From Paenibacillus sp. 1781tsa1 (GTDB taxonomy: Bacteria; Bacillota; Bacilli; Paenibacillales; Paenibacillaceae): a stretch of 64,000 bases of DNA. The position numbers and the translations under genes are program-made. The stretch is taken from NCBI RefSeq assembly GCF_024159265.1, contig NZ_JAMYWY010000001.1, positions 4,712,001-4,776,000 of the forward strand, given 5' to 3'. Positions 1 to 8,519 of the stretch are shown here, piece after piece. The notes below the pieces were generated by a model that did no database searches, was not told the origin of the DNA, and saw only the letters and a program-made list of their open reading frames with translations. Position 1 is the stretch's first letter. Every line of letters begins with the position of its first letter.

Positions 1-89
1 CGTTCTGTAATCTGTTTCATCACTTCCATATTGGAAACCAATGCGTAATAATCATCAAAATCAGGTTGTGTGTATTTAATGAATTTCAT
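1..89 (-). CDS. GNAT-type acetyltransferase, N-terminal 29 codons (partial)
   Basis: The reverse strand begins with ATG at 89 preceded by a strong ribosome binding site (GGAGG, 6 bases upstream). It reads MKFIKYTQPDFDDYYALVSN and continues with a VMKQIT motif before running off the window edge. A start of this type, with a short beta strand, a D-D-Y-Y helix and then a V-M-K/Y-I-T/G motif, is common in GNAT N-acetyltransferases of the RimJ/RimL type. Only the first tenth or so of the protein is visible, so neither acceptor site nor substrate can be judged. It lies downstream of the MFS gene but is separated from it by a terminator, so it is probably its own transcription unit. Confidence 0.55.
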   Translation of the reverse strand, partial: MKFIKYTQPDFDDYYALVSNMEVMKQITE

Positions 90-252
90 GATATGCCTCC
101 TCTGGGGTACATAACTTGGTCTTGCTGTTGTTGAATTCACCTAGAGTATAACAGAAGCGAATGATGGAATGCACACAAGGCACCACCCTTACAGTAGCCA
201 GATGGTCCATTAGGCTAACAGGCTGGCCAGCAATTTGGCAACAGTAGATACC

Positions 253-278
253 AAAAAGCGGCCTCATTTGAGACCGCT
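253..278 (-). terminator. Rho-independent terminator after the MFS transporter
   Basis: On the minus strand AGCGGTCTC pairs with GAGGCCGCT (one G-T wobble) around a 4-base loop, followed by five Ts. It lies 75 bases after the transporter stop codon. Confidence 0.8.
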
Positions 279-351
279 CTGTTTACTTTGTTTTTAATTT
301 GCTTTTTAAGATCAAGAAATATTCTCTGTTCTGTACTTCCAATACATGTTG

Positions 352-1647
352 TTAGCTTGCCCGTGATGAAGGGTTAAGGTTCATCTGTTTGTCACGTTGA
401 CGTGCACGACGACCTTGACCTGGAGGGGTGATGATCAGTGCGAGCAACAGCGAGACAGCGCAAAGTACAGCAATCACGATGAAGGTTAGATGGAATCCGC
501 CCAGCAGAGCGCTGATGAATGATCCTGCCAAAGCACCAAATCCAAATCCCTGATAGATCACACCATAGTTTTTGCTCTGATTTTTCAGTCCGAAGTAATC
601 AGCCACAATCGCCGGGAATACCGTAATGTTACCACCGAAGCAGAATGCAACGGCAGCCACACAGGCGAAGAAGATCCCGAAGGTCAGTGGAACCAGACTA
701 AGTGTCATGACAGCTACGGCTGTCACCAGCAACGCACCAGCGATGACTTTCATTCGTCCTACTTTATCTGACAGCGCACCGAGAATAATACGTCCCGCAG
801 TGTTAAAGATTGCAACCATGGCCACTGCGTTGGCAGCTGTAGCTACATCAAGACCTGCAAGCTGTACACCGATATCTTTGACAATACCGATCAAATACAG
901 ACCGCTCATACACGCCGTGAAGAAGATAACAAACAGCATATACGCTTCTTTTGTACGCAGCATCTCTTTCACCGTATAGTCATGACGTGCCACGACTTGT
1001 TTGGATCCTTCTTTGCTTGCCGGAGCCTGTTCACGAACAACCGCTTCACGGATCAGGAATGATCCCGCAACGACCAGAACCAGAACGATAATGCCCCAGT
1101 ACATAAATGCCTGAGCAGGACCAACGGCACCAATCAATGCCGAGTTCACATATTTGAACAATAAACTACCGGTACCAAAAGCTCCGACCGAGATCCCCGA
1201 GATCAGACCTTTACGCTCCGGGAACCATTTGATCAGATTAGACAACGACGTAATGTACGCCGTACCATCTGCAAATCCAACGACAAATCCAGCCAAAATG
1301 TACAGCAGTGTTAACGAAGTGACCTGGGAACTCAGAATGAGACCCAGTCCAAGCACAACTCCGGCTACACGGATCAGACGCTGAAGACCCCAACGTTCCT
1401 GCAACCGACCTGCAAACAATGTGGCAAATGCCAAAGCAAAACTGGTAATTGAAAAAGTTATCGCGACCGAGCTGACGTCCCATCCGAAACGATCAGACAG
1501 CGGTTGATTAAATAAACTCCACGTATAGATGGTTCCAAGACCCATTTGTACAATAATAGTCCCCAAAACAATAAGCCAGCGGTTCATTTTTGTAGGTGTA
1601 ATTGTTGATGTAGGTGCTGATGAAGCGGATGAAATAGCTGCTTTCAT
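352..1647 (-). CDS. OFA-family MFS carboxylate transporter (YhjX/OxlT type)
   Basis: This 431-residue membrane protein of about 12 segments belongs to the oxalate/formate antiporter branch of the major facilitator superfamily. Visible signs are the N-terminal helix with MGLGTIYTWSLFNQPL, the loop FAGRLQERWG after helix 2, and the second-half repeat GRIILGALSDKVGRMK. Family members carry small carboxylates such as oxalate, formate, lactate or pyruvate; the substrate here is not readable from sequence. A hydrophilic Ala/Ser/Thr-rich stretch of about 20 residues precedes helix 1. The start ATG at 1647 has AGGGGAGATC upstream. The gene follows a LytS/LytT-type pair on the same strand, and the 120-base gap holds a candidate regulator box (1736-1766). 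That supports regulated uptake of a metabolite sensed by the kinase. Confidence 0.85.
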   Translation of the reverse strand: MKAAISSASSAPTSTITPTKMNRWLIVLGTIIVQMGLGTIYTWSLFNQPLSDRFGWDVSSVAITFSITSFALAFATLFAGRLQERWGLQRLIRVAGVVLGLGLILSSQVTSLTLLYILAGFVVGFADGTAYITSLSNLIKWFPERKGLISGISVGAFGTGSLLFKYVNSALIGAVGPAQAFMYWGIIVLVLVVAGSFLIREAVVREQAPASKEGSKQVVARHDYTVKEMLRTKEAYMLFVIFFTACMSGLYLIGIVKDIGVQLAGLDVATAANAVAMVAIFNTAGRIILGALSDKVGRMKVIAGALLVTAVAVMTLSLVPLTFGIFFACVAAVAFCFGGNITVFPAIVADYFGLKNQSKNYGVIYQGFGFGALAGSFISALLGGFHLTFIVIAVLCAVSLLLALIITPPGQGRRARQRDKQMNLNPSSRAS

Positions 1648-1735
1648 CGTGATCTCCCCTTTGCCGATGTCATATACATGAATGCGTTCACAAGCTAATC
1701 ATACATGAAAGGGGATTCATTACACCGTTTTGAGC

Positions 1736-1766
1736 ATGAGTTGCATCAGATGCGGAATGAAATGCT
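1736..1766 (-). promoter_or_regulatory. Candidate LytTR (YpdB-like) direct-repeat operator
   Basis: On the minus strand AGCATTTCAT (1766-1757), an 11-base spacer and TGCAACTCAT (1745-1736) stand about 90 bases upstream of the transporter. As I recall it, the E. coli YpdB site at yhjX is GGCATTTCAT repeated with an 11-base spacer. The first half here matches at 9 of 10 positions and the second at 7 of 10, with identical spacing. LytTR-domain regulators generally bind such direct repeats. The assignment to the adjacent regulator is inferred. Confidence 0.5.
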
Positions 1767-1767
1767 T

Positions 1768-2562
1768 CTAGATGCGCATGAGTTGCCTGAATTCTTTGAC
1801 CTTCCCGCGACTCACGGGCACTTCAGCTTCCAAATCGCGCAGACGGAGCAGATACGTATTGTTGAACCAGGGTACAATTTCACGGATTTGCGACAGATTT
1901 ACGACGTACGAACGGTGGCAGCGAAAGAACGTATCCTGTGGCAGACGGCTGTGAAAATCCGATATGCTCACTGGCATGGTGAACTCCCCATTTTTGGTAT
2001 ATACTTTCGTCACTTTCTCTTGCGCTTCCGCATAGTAGATGTCTGCCGTATCCGTAACAATAATATTGTCATTCCGCAGCAGATTAATTCTTCTGTCCGT
2101 ATGGGAATTCATATCTCGTACCAGTTCACCCTGCGCAGCAGATCCGTCCACCATAGTAGCTGGTCCATCCTCAACATGTTGCTCCACCGGCGTATGATCA
2201 CGTTTGAATGCGAGCTCCAGCTTATGGAGCATTGCAGCAATTCGTTTCTCGTCATAAGGCTTGAGAATATAATCAAACGCCTCCAACTCAAAGGCTTCTG
2301 CTGCATGTTCCTTGTACGCCGTAGTAAAGACAATATAAGGTTTAGTTGCAAACTTCCCAATATGATGGGCCAGCATCATACCGTCCAGCGAGGGAATATT
2401 GATATCGAGAAAAATAACATCTACTTCTTGTTCCTGCAAAAACTTCAGTACATCCAGCCCATCTTCAAGGCGATCCACCACCTCAATCTGACTATGTTCC
2501 TGGATTAAATAATTCAATTCCTCACTTGCCAGAATCTCGTCTTCCACAATAAGAGCTCTCAT
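1768..2562 (-). CDS. LytT/YpdB-family response regulator (receiver + LytTR domain)
   Basis: A 264-residue two-domain regulator. The receiver spans about residues 1-120: acidic pair VEDE near residue 8, phospho-acceptor in VIFLDINIPSLDG near 55, conserved T in TTAY and K in LKPYDEKR. The C-terminal LytTR DNA-binding domain spans about 165-262, with INLLRNDNIIVTDTADIYYA, the FFRCHRSYVVNL motif and the final VSRGKVKEFRQ helix. It starts 10 bases after the kinase stop codon with AAGGTG upstream, so the pair is co-transcribed. Such regulators activate transporter or murein-hydrolase regulator genes. The next gene is a transporter, its likely target. The B. subtilis LytT and E. coli YpdB/BtsR branches cannot be separated with certainty by eye. 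Confidence 0.9.
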   Translation of the reverse strand: MRALIVEDEILASEELNYLIQEHSQIEVVDRLEDGLDVLKFLQEQEVDVIFLDINIPSLDGMMLAHHIGKFATKPYIVFTTAYKEHAAEAFELEAFDYILKPYDEKRIAAMLHKLELAFKRDHTPVEQHVEDGPATMVDGSAAQGELVRDMNSHTDRRINLLRNDNIIVTDTADIYYAEAQEKVTKVYTKNGEFTMPVSISDFHSRLPQDTFFRCHRSYVVNLSQIREIVPWFNNTYLLRLRDLEAEVPVSRGKVKEFRQLMRI

Positions 2563-2572
2563 TGATCCATCA

Positions 2573-4240
2573 TCACCTTGTTACGACATCTCCTTTGGGC
2601 ACATCAAATAAAATATCTGTTCCTTGTTCCAGCCTGGTAATGGTTACACCTTGTCCGTATATAAGCTTGACCCGGCGATGCACATTATACAGCCCGATCT
2701 GGTTACCAGGCATACGATCATGGTAGACCCGTTCAATAATATCTGCACTGATACCTGCCCCTGTATCGCTGACACTAATGCGCACAAACTCCGGATAATC
2801 CTGTACCCGAATTCGAACAGTACCCGGTCCTTTCACCTTGAGGATGCCATGAATAATTGCATTTTCGACGAGCGGCTGGATGACAAGACTCGGAATATGC
2901 ACCGCGACCTCATCAATCTCATAGATCACATTCAGTCGGCTGCCAAAGCGAGCTTTCTCAATCTCTACATAATTACGGACCTGTTCCAGTTCCTTATGAA
3001 TATCAATTAACTCATCCGAAAGCTCCAGATTGTAACGCATGTACCCGGATAGATTCACAATCAGTTCACGCGCACGATCCGGTTTGGTTCGGATGGACGA
3101 AGCAATCGCATTTAGCGCATTAAACAGAAAATGAGGATGAATGGTCGTCTGTAATGCGCGCAGCTCTGCTTTGTTGGCAGCAGCCTTGATCTCCTCTACC
3201 CGCGATACCTCCATCTGAGTCGAGATGATCTGCGACAGACCTACAGCCATCGTTTGCAAAGGATACGTAATTTTATATGCTTTGCGATAATAGATTTTGA
3301 GCGCACCTGTAATGTCTCCTCGTTCTTTGAGTGGAATGATTAAAAGCGAGTGGATATCCGGTGTTTTTTCATCAATGACATCATTACTGATTGTTATCTC
3401 CCCGCTGGATATCGTCTTCTTGGTCATCTCACTTATAATTTCATTACCGATATGATATCGTTCCTCACCAAATCCTACATAAGCCAGTACATTCCGGGTA
3501 TCCGTAATTGCAACCGCATCGGCCTGAATATCCTCCTGAATAATACGGCAGATTTTGCGCAGAGAATCCTCGTCAATGGAACGGAAGTACGGCAAGGTCT
3601 TGTTGGCAATCTCCAGCGCCAGTTTCGCCTGACGAGCTGCAATCATTTCCTTTTCCCCTTCGACACTCTGCACCAGGAGCACAATCAGCCCAATGTTGAC
3701 TTCACCCAGAATCATAGGCAGCGCAATTTTGGAAACAATATCTGCACCCAGTGGATCGGGATAGGAAAATAGCAGGATCAGTAACATCGTGAGCGCTTCA
3801 CAGATCATACCTGCACCAATACCAATAATCCATCGCTTGGGCTTGGGCGTATACTTATGTATATATCCGGAGACCAGACCTGCCAGAATACTTGTGATCA
3901 GACACGGTATGGCTGTGACTCCATCCATATCGATCAAATACCGATGGACCCCGGACACAATCCCCGTAATAATACCCACAGGCGCCCCGAACAAAATACC
4001 ACCCGATAGCACGGCTATAATGCGGACATTCACCAGTGAACCCTCAACATTAATGCCCGTATACGTTCCGAAGATGGCAAAAGCACAGAATAACAAGGTA
4101 ACCGCAATAGACTCCTGCCACCTTAATTTCCCCTTTTGCAGAATCTGCCTGAATCTAGGCACCCTCGACAGAAAGAATAAAAATATAATCAACAGCGCCG
4201 CCCGTTCAAATAAACCAAGCAGCATCGTAAACATTTCCAA
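2573..4240 (-). CDS. LytS/YpdA-family sensor histidine kinase
   Basis: A membrane sensor kinase of about 555 residues. The first ~200 residues form several hydrophobic helices with the 5TM-5TMR_LYT signature (the NVRIIAVLSGGILFGAPVG region, then a GIVSGVHRYLIDMDG loop). A GAF-like domain follows (about 220-350), then the His_kinase box HPHFLFNALNAI near residue 365 and an HATPase domain (PSLVIQPLVENAIIHG, DTGAGIS, GIGLYN-like IGLYNVHRRV). An upstream ATG at 4309 lacks a ribosome site; the TTG at 4240 follows GGAGG by 8 bases and starts just before the first helix, so it is preferred. The family senses pyruvate or related carboxylates (LytS, YpdA, BtsS), which fits the downstream OFA transporter; the ligand is inferred. 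Confidence 0.9.
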   Translation of the reverse strand: MEMFTMLLGLFERAALLIIFLFFLSRVPRFRQILQKGKLRWQESIAVTLLFCAFAIFGTYTGINVEGSLVNVRIIAVLSGGILFGAPVGIITGIVSGVHRYLIDMDGVTAIPCLITSILAGLVSGYIHKYTPKPKRWIIGIGAGMICEALTMLLILLFSYPDPLGADIVSKIALPMILGEVNIGLIVLLVQSVEGEKEMIAARQAKLALEIANKTLPYFRSIDEDSLRKICRIIQEDIQADAVAITDTRNVLAYVGFGEERYHIGNEIISEMTKKTISSGEITISNDVIDEKTPDIHSLLIIPLKERGDITGALKIYYRKAYKITYPLQTMAVGLSQIISTQMEVSRVEEIKAAANKAELRALQTTIHPHFLFNALNAIASSIRTKPDRARELIVNLSGYMRYNLELSDELIDIHKELEQVRNYVEIEKARFGSRLNVIYEIDEVAVHIPSLVIQPLVENAIIHGILKVKGPGTVRIRVQDYPEFVRISVSDTGAGISADIIERVYHDRMPGNQIGLYNVHRRVKLIYGQGVTITRLEQGTDILFDVPKGDVVTR

Positions 4241-4539
4241 TCGTACTTCCTCCACATCTGTCTGAAAATAAATTGCATGTCTCATTGTAATGCCAATCCG
4301 CCACAACATCCATAAATGAAGTCTGATTCACACAGCTAACTTGTATGCAACAGTTTACCGCTCCCCCCGGAGGAAAGCAAAGTACATCCTGTGACAATCA
4401 AAAAAGGGGAATATGTGAAGATCAACCATCACCTCATATTTCCATAAAATCAACAAATACAGAAATTCCTATGATATAATTAATAACTTGTCATGTTATT
4501 CCAATTGGTCAAAAATTAATTACAGAAAGGTGTTCATGC

Positions 4540-4815
4540 ATGCTTGCCATTCTACTCCTAAGTTCACTTCTGCTTTTTAGTCTAATATGGCTTACCCTCT
4601 ATGGTGTGTCCAAACGATCCAACGATCCTGATCGCTCAACAAGGCTCGTCCTACAAATGATTTTATTTATCTCAATCCTGGTCTTACTTGTGCAAGACTA
4701 CATCCTGAAAGAATTCCCTTCCAATAGCATTATCATTGTAGTTTTAATCATAACTTTAATATTCATCAGCTCTTTCCAGGATAAAAGTAAAAGTGTAGCG
4801 GATAAAAATACATAA
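4540..4815 (+). CDS. Small three-helix membrane protein, unknown function
   Basis: A 91-residue protein with GAAAGGTG upstream of its ATG. An extended -10 (TG, one base, TATAAT at 4475-4480) lies about 60 bases before it. Three hydrophobic segments can be seen: residues 2-23, about 37-55 and about 62-80, joined by a charged loop SKRSNDPDRSTR. The tail is short and hydrophilic (QDKSKSVADKNT). No family is recognised. It stands alone, divergent from the kinase gene and convergent with spoVIF, and ends before the bidirectional terminator at 4870-4920. Confidence 0.6.
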   Translation: MLAILLLSSLLLFSLIWLTLYGVSKRSNDPDRSTRLVLQMILFISILVLLVQDYILKEFPSNSIIIVVLIITLIFISSFQDKSKSVADKNT

Positions 4816-4869
4816 ACATTCCATTTGAAGCCCAACTAAACCTCCATCATCCCAACTGCTCTCCACCAC

Positions 4870-4920
4870 AAAAAAAGGGTGTTCCATCATGTCATACATG
4901 ACTAGTGGAACACCCTTCTT
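4870..4920. terminator. Bidirectional terminator between the small membrane gene and spoVIF
   Basis: Perfect 12-base arms AAGGGTGTTCCA (4875-4886) and TGGAACACCCTT (4906-4917) enclose a second small stem GTCAT/ATGAC. A run of A on the left gives a T-tract on the minus strand; the plus side has a weaker TTCTTT tract. It lies between convergent genes, although the repeat at 4972-5125 separates it from spoVIF. Confidence 0.75.
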
Positions 4921-4971
4921 TACATTACTACACCAACTTGGATGTAATTTGGTTTTTTATAAAGTACTTTC

Positions 4972-5125
4972 GTTTACACAACAACGGAGAGGGCAGAACC
5001 AATCTGAAGAAGCGAAGCGTGCGCCTTTATCCCCTGATTTTCCCCTTTAGAAAAGGGAATCAAAAAAATCCGGGGATAACAGCGATGGAAAGATGGTACT
5101 GCACTCGTAGTGCCCCCGTGTAAAC
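4972..5125. repeat. Long palindromic intergenic repeat, copy 1 (family A)
   Basis: A 154-base non-coding element bounded by GTTTACAC and GTGTAAAC. It folds into nested stems: the terminal 8 bp; GAGGGCAGAACC against GGTACTGCACTC; and a core TTATCCCC-GATTTT paired with AAAATC-GGGGATAA around a TCCCCTTT/AAAAGGGA hairpin. A second copy in opposite orientation lies at 35068-35217 and is nearly identical in the central 60 bases. There is no open frame and no transposase. It lies just downstream of spoVIF. Confidence 0.85.
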
Positions 5126-5160
5126 AACCCTCTTTATCCCACCCAACATTACATCGAATC

Positions 5161-5448
5161 CTACCTAAACATCCCCCACAGCTTAATCAAATGAAACGTA
5201 TTGTTCGGATCAATCTTCTGCGCGAGCACAAACGCAACAAACTGCTCCTCCTGCGCCGGAGAGAAATTCTCATTCATAATGACAGCTGAAGACTTGACCA
5301 ACCTTCTGACCTTGGCCTTATCTTGCAGATCAGACTTGGTCACGCCATCAATCAACTTTTTGATACGCTCTTTGACAGCGGGATTTTTCATCTTTAATTT
5401 GATCCGCTCCACCAGCTGCGGACTAATTCCATATTGTTGATAACCCAA
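5161..5448 (-). CDS. spoVIF: SpoVIF-like stage VI sporulation protein
   Basis: About 95 residues, soluble and helical. The central stretch GVTKSDLQDKAKVRRLVK, followed by a conserved Lys/Asn-rich helix and the final FHLIKLWGM, resembles the SpoVIF family (B. subtilis YjcC, about 88 residues), which acts late in spore coat assembly in the mother cell. An ATG at 5481 has no ribosome site, whereas GGGAGGTG precedes the TTG at 5448 by about ten bases, so TTG is preferred. In Bacillus the gene depends on sigma K; no clear sigma K promoter was picked out here. The family call rests on pattern memory. Confidence 0.7.
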   Translation of the reverse strand: MGYQQYGISPQLVERIKLKMKNPAVKERIKKLIDGVTKSDLQDKAKVRRLVKSSAVIMNENFSPAQEEQFVAFVLAQKIDPNNTFHLIKLWGMFR

Positions 5449-5563
5449 AACGTATAGCACCTCCCAAAAGAATGAACTCACTTCTTATTCATATGTCGGG
5501 AGGGCTTGTACACTTGTCTTTTTTTACAAAGGTAATATGAAAAACCAGCTATCAAGGCAAGCT

Positions 5564-7609
5564 TTAGTCAATCAGATCTCCCTTGAATACTTGCTGTTGT
5601 TGCAGGAAATCACGCAAAGGTGCATAGTCCACAGACGTCCAGAAATTTACTTCCGCAATCAACTGGGATACATCATCTCGGGCTTGTTCCAGCACAGCAA
5701 AATCGGCAACCATGTCGGCAAGACGGAACTCGGGCAATCCGCTCTGTTTGGTACCAAAGAAATCACCCGGACCCCGGAGATCGAGGTCCCGACGAGATAC
5801 CTCGAATCCATCCTCAGTTTCCGTCATGACCTTCATACGTTCTTGTCCAACCTCCGTCTTCGGATCAGCAATGAGTACACAATAGGACGCATGGGCACCA
5901 CGACCAACCCGCCCACGAAGCTGATGCAGTTGGGACAGACCGAAGCGGTCCGCGTCCATAATGACCATTAACGTGGCATTGGGCACATCAACCCCGACCT
6001 CCACAACGGTGGTGGAGACCAGCAGCTGAATATCATTGCTATAGAAGTCACGCATCATCTCTTCTTTCTCCGCAGCCGTCATCCGTCCATGCAGCAGACC
6101 TACACGATATTTCGGAAAGTTTTGCTGCATCTGCACATGCAGATCAATGGCATTCTGCACATCCAGTTTCTCCGACTCTTCAATGAGCGGACAGATCAGA
6201 TAGGCCTGACGCCCCTGATCCACTTCTCTGGAGATAAACCCGAGCACCCGCTCCATCATGTCATGCTTCACCCAATACGTGGAGATCGGAATCCGTCCTT
6301 TCGGACGTTCTGAAATCGTGGATACCTCAATATCTCCAAAAGCCGTAATCGCAAGTGTCCGTGGAATGGGCGTAGCCGTCATCGTTAGCACATCCGGGTT
6401 ATATCCTTTACGTCTTAAAACGCTGCGCTGATTCACCCCGAAGCGATGCTGCTCGTCCGTCACCACAAGACCCAGATCACGGAAGAAGACATCTTCCTGA
6501 ATCAGGGCGTGTGTACCCACCACAATATCAATCATGCCCATTTGCAACGAGGCGATCAGATCTTTACGCTTACGTCCATTTACACTGCCCGTTAACAGCC
6601 CTACGGTTACCCCAAACGGTTCAAACAGCTTTTGCAGTGAACGCATATGCTGCTCCGCCAGAATCTCTGTAGGCACCATCAGAGCCCCTTGGAAACCGGA
6701 TCGAACAGTCGTGTATAGCGCAATTGCCGCAATAACCGTTTTCCCCGATCCGACATCACCCTGCAATAACCGATTCATTGCATAGGGCGAACGCATATCA
6801 TGCAGAATTTCAAGCTCCACCTTTTTCTGAGCGTCTGTCAGTTCAAATGGTAAACTGCGTACAAACTCCCGAATCGTCGTATTGTCCGTGGTATGTACCA
6901 CACCATCCATGCGATTCCGGTTGAGCGCACGATACGCCTGCATTTTCAGCTGGAACAGAAACAGTTCTTCATACACCATCCGCTGTCTGGCCTGTTGACC
7001 TTCCCGGTTGTCCTGTGGACGATGAATCCCCGCAATCGCCTGTTTGCGTGGCATTAAGCTGTATTTCTTCATCAACGACTGGGGCAGAATCTCGGGAATC
7101 ATATCCCCGAACTGAATCAATCCCTGATTGATCGTTTTGCGCATCCATTGTTGCGTCAGCTTGCCGGTTACCGAATATACAGGTTGCAGTGTACCTGAAC
7201 GCCCATCGCCTTTATCGGGAAACTCCGAATCGGTAACTGTCATCTGCATGCGTTTTTGTTCCCACTTCCCTGTAATCACAATCTCACGATTGGGCGTAAG
7301 CTGTTCTTTGAGGAAATGGCGATTGAACCAGGTAGCTGTAATCATCCACTCTTCCGTCATGATCTTACAGGTGAGACGGGACTTTTTGCCGTATCGTTGT
7401 AATACAGGAATCCCCATCACCTGTCCCTGGACCGTAATCTTGTCTCCATCCTTTACTTCACTAAGCGAACGCAGACGATAGTCCTCATAACGGAACGGAT
7501 AATATTCAAGCAGGTCTTTAACAGTAGAGATGCCAAAGGCGTGAAGCTCTCCCTCTTTGAGAGCACTCACGCCGTTAATTTGCTTAACTGATATTTCTTC
7601 CAATTTCAT
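5564..7609 (-). CDS. recG: ATP-dependent DNA helicase RecG
   Basis: 681 residues, the usual RecG length (B. subtilis 682). RecG remodels stalled replication forks and branch-migrates Holliday junctions. The N-terminal wedge/OB domain (about 60-160, with GDKITVQGQVMG) is followed by helicase domain 1 with Walker A GDVGSGKT and DEQHRFG box, the TATPIPRTLAI motif, then helicase domain 2 (LLHGRMTAAEKEEMM, QLRGRVGRG). The start MKLEEISVKQINGV at 7609 has GAGGG upstream; an in-frame upstream ATG at 7669 would overlap the DegV gene by 50 bases and is rejected. It is the last gene of the fakA-degV-recG run, 10 bases after degV. Confidence 0.97.
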   Translation of the reverse strand: MKLEEISVKQINGVSALKEGELHAFGISTVKDLLEYYPFRYEDYRLRSLSEVKDGDKITVQGQVMGIPVLQRYGKKSRLTCKIMTEEWMITATWFNRHFLKEQLTPNREIVITGKWEQKRMQMTVTDSEFPDKGDGRSGTLQPVYSVTGKLTQQWMRKTINQGLIQFGDMIPEILPQSLMKKYSLMPRKQAIAGIHRPQDNREGQQARQRMVYEELFLFQLKMQAYRALNRNRMDGVVHTTDNTTIREFVRSLPFELTDAQKKVELEILHDMRSPYAMNRLLQGDVGSGKTVIAAIALYTTVRSGFQGALMVPTEILAEQHMRSLQKLFEPFGVTVGLLTGSVNGRKRKDLIASLQMGMIDIVVGTHALIQEDVFFRDLGLVVTDEQHRFGVNQRSVLRRKGYNPDVLTMTATPIPRTLAITAFGDIEVSTISERPKGRIPISTYWVKHDMMERVLGFISREVDQGRQAYLICPLIEESEKLDVQNAIDLHVQMQQNFPKYRVGLLHGRMTAAEKEEMMRDFYSNDIQLLVSTTVVEVGVDVPNATLMVIMDADRFGLSQLHQLRGRVGRGAHASYCVLIADPKTEVGQERMKVMTETEDGFEVSRRDLDLRGPGDFFGTKQSGLPEFRLADMVADFAVLEQARDDVSQLIAEVNFWTSVDYAPLRDFLQQQQVFKGDLID

Positions 7610-7619
7610 GTCTAATCCC

Positions 7620-8483
7620 TCATTCCGGAACAGGCCACATAAAGATCGCAATGACACCTGGTCCAACATGACTGCCTATTACGGCTCCAATATTGGTATA
7701 GATCACTTCATTCAGTGTAAAATGACCACTAAGCTGCTCTGCACAAGCGATCGCTGATCCCGGGTCAGCGGTATGACCTACCGCCAGATTTACCCGTTTG
7801 CCTGCAAGATCCTTCTGGAACAGCTCAATAATACGTGCCATTGCTTTTTTGTGACCTCTGACTTTCTCAACTGCGTAGATAACGCCTTCTTCATCAATAG
7901 ACAGGATCGGCTTAATGTTAAGCAACGTTCCCAAGATGGCTGAAGCTTTGCCAATCCGACCGCCCTTTTGCAGATACTCAAGAGTATCCACGAGAAAGAA
8001 CAATTTACGAGATTTTTGCATCCCTTCAATGGCAGCAGCGATTTCGACTGCTGACTTCCCCTGTTCGGCAAGTTCAGCAGCCTGTACTACCATTAGACCA
8101 TACCCATACGATGCTGACTTCGAATCAAACACGGTGATGTCACCCTCACGCTCCAGCAAAGACTTGCCAAGCATGGCCGATTGGTAGGTACCACTCATGC
8201 CGGATGACAGGTGGATGGATACAATCGGGCGTTCCGGGTTCTCATCCAGAAGTGATTGATATACATTCATGAAATCAGTTGGAGAAGGCTGTGAAGTTGT
8301 AGGCAACACAGAAACCTTCTTCAATTTTTCGTAGAACTGTTCCGAAGTCAGATCAACGCCATCTGCATAAGTCTCTTCACCGAACAGAACGCGCAACGGA
8401 ACAATGTGAATTCCGTATTTGCGAATGAGTTCTTCGGGAATATCCGCCGTACTGTCTGTTACTATCGCAACCTTGTGGCTCAT
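7620..8483 (-). CDS. DegV family protein, probable fatty-acid-binding FakB
   Basis: 287 residues of the DegV/EDD fold. Visible family motifs are TDSTADIP near the N-terminus, the TTSQPSP loop, LSSGMSGTYQSA that cradles the fatty acid head group, EYLQKGGRIG, and HVGPGVIAIF at the C-terminus. DegV proteins of this type (FakB) hold a fatty acid while FakA phosphorylates it, feeding exogenous fatty acids into phospholipid synthesis through PlsX/PlsY. The gene starts about 80 bases after fakA with GGAGGAG upstream, so kinase and carrier are adjacent. In B. subtilis this position between the fakA homologue and recG holds the sdaAB/sdaAA serine dehydratase genes instead. Which fatty acid is bound is not readable. 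Confidence 0.88.
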   Translation of the reverse strand: MSHKVAIVTDSTADIPEELIRKYGIHIVPLRVLFGEETYADGVDLTSEQFYEKLKKVSVLPTTSQPSPTDFMNVYQSLLDENPERPIVSIHLSSGMSGTYQSAMLGKSLLEREGDITVFDSKSASYGYGLMVVQAAELAEQGKSAVEIAAAIEGMQKSRKLFFLVDTLEYLQKGGRIGKASAILGTLLNIKPILSIDEEGVIYAVEKVRGHKKAMARIIELFQKDLAGKRVNLAVGHTADPGSAIACAEQLSGHFTLNEVIYTNIGAVIGSHVGPGVIAIFMWPVPE

Positions 8484-8519
8484 GACTCTCCTCCTCTTCG
8501 CCAGAGTGCTATTGGTACC

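Noticed and set aside
1705..2508. A long open frame opposite the LytTR regulator
   Set aside because: It lies antisense to a clear two-domain regulator, has no domain signature and no ribosome site, and arises from the codon bias of the gene on the other strand.
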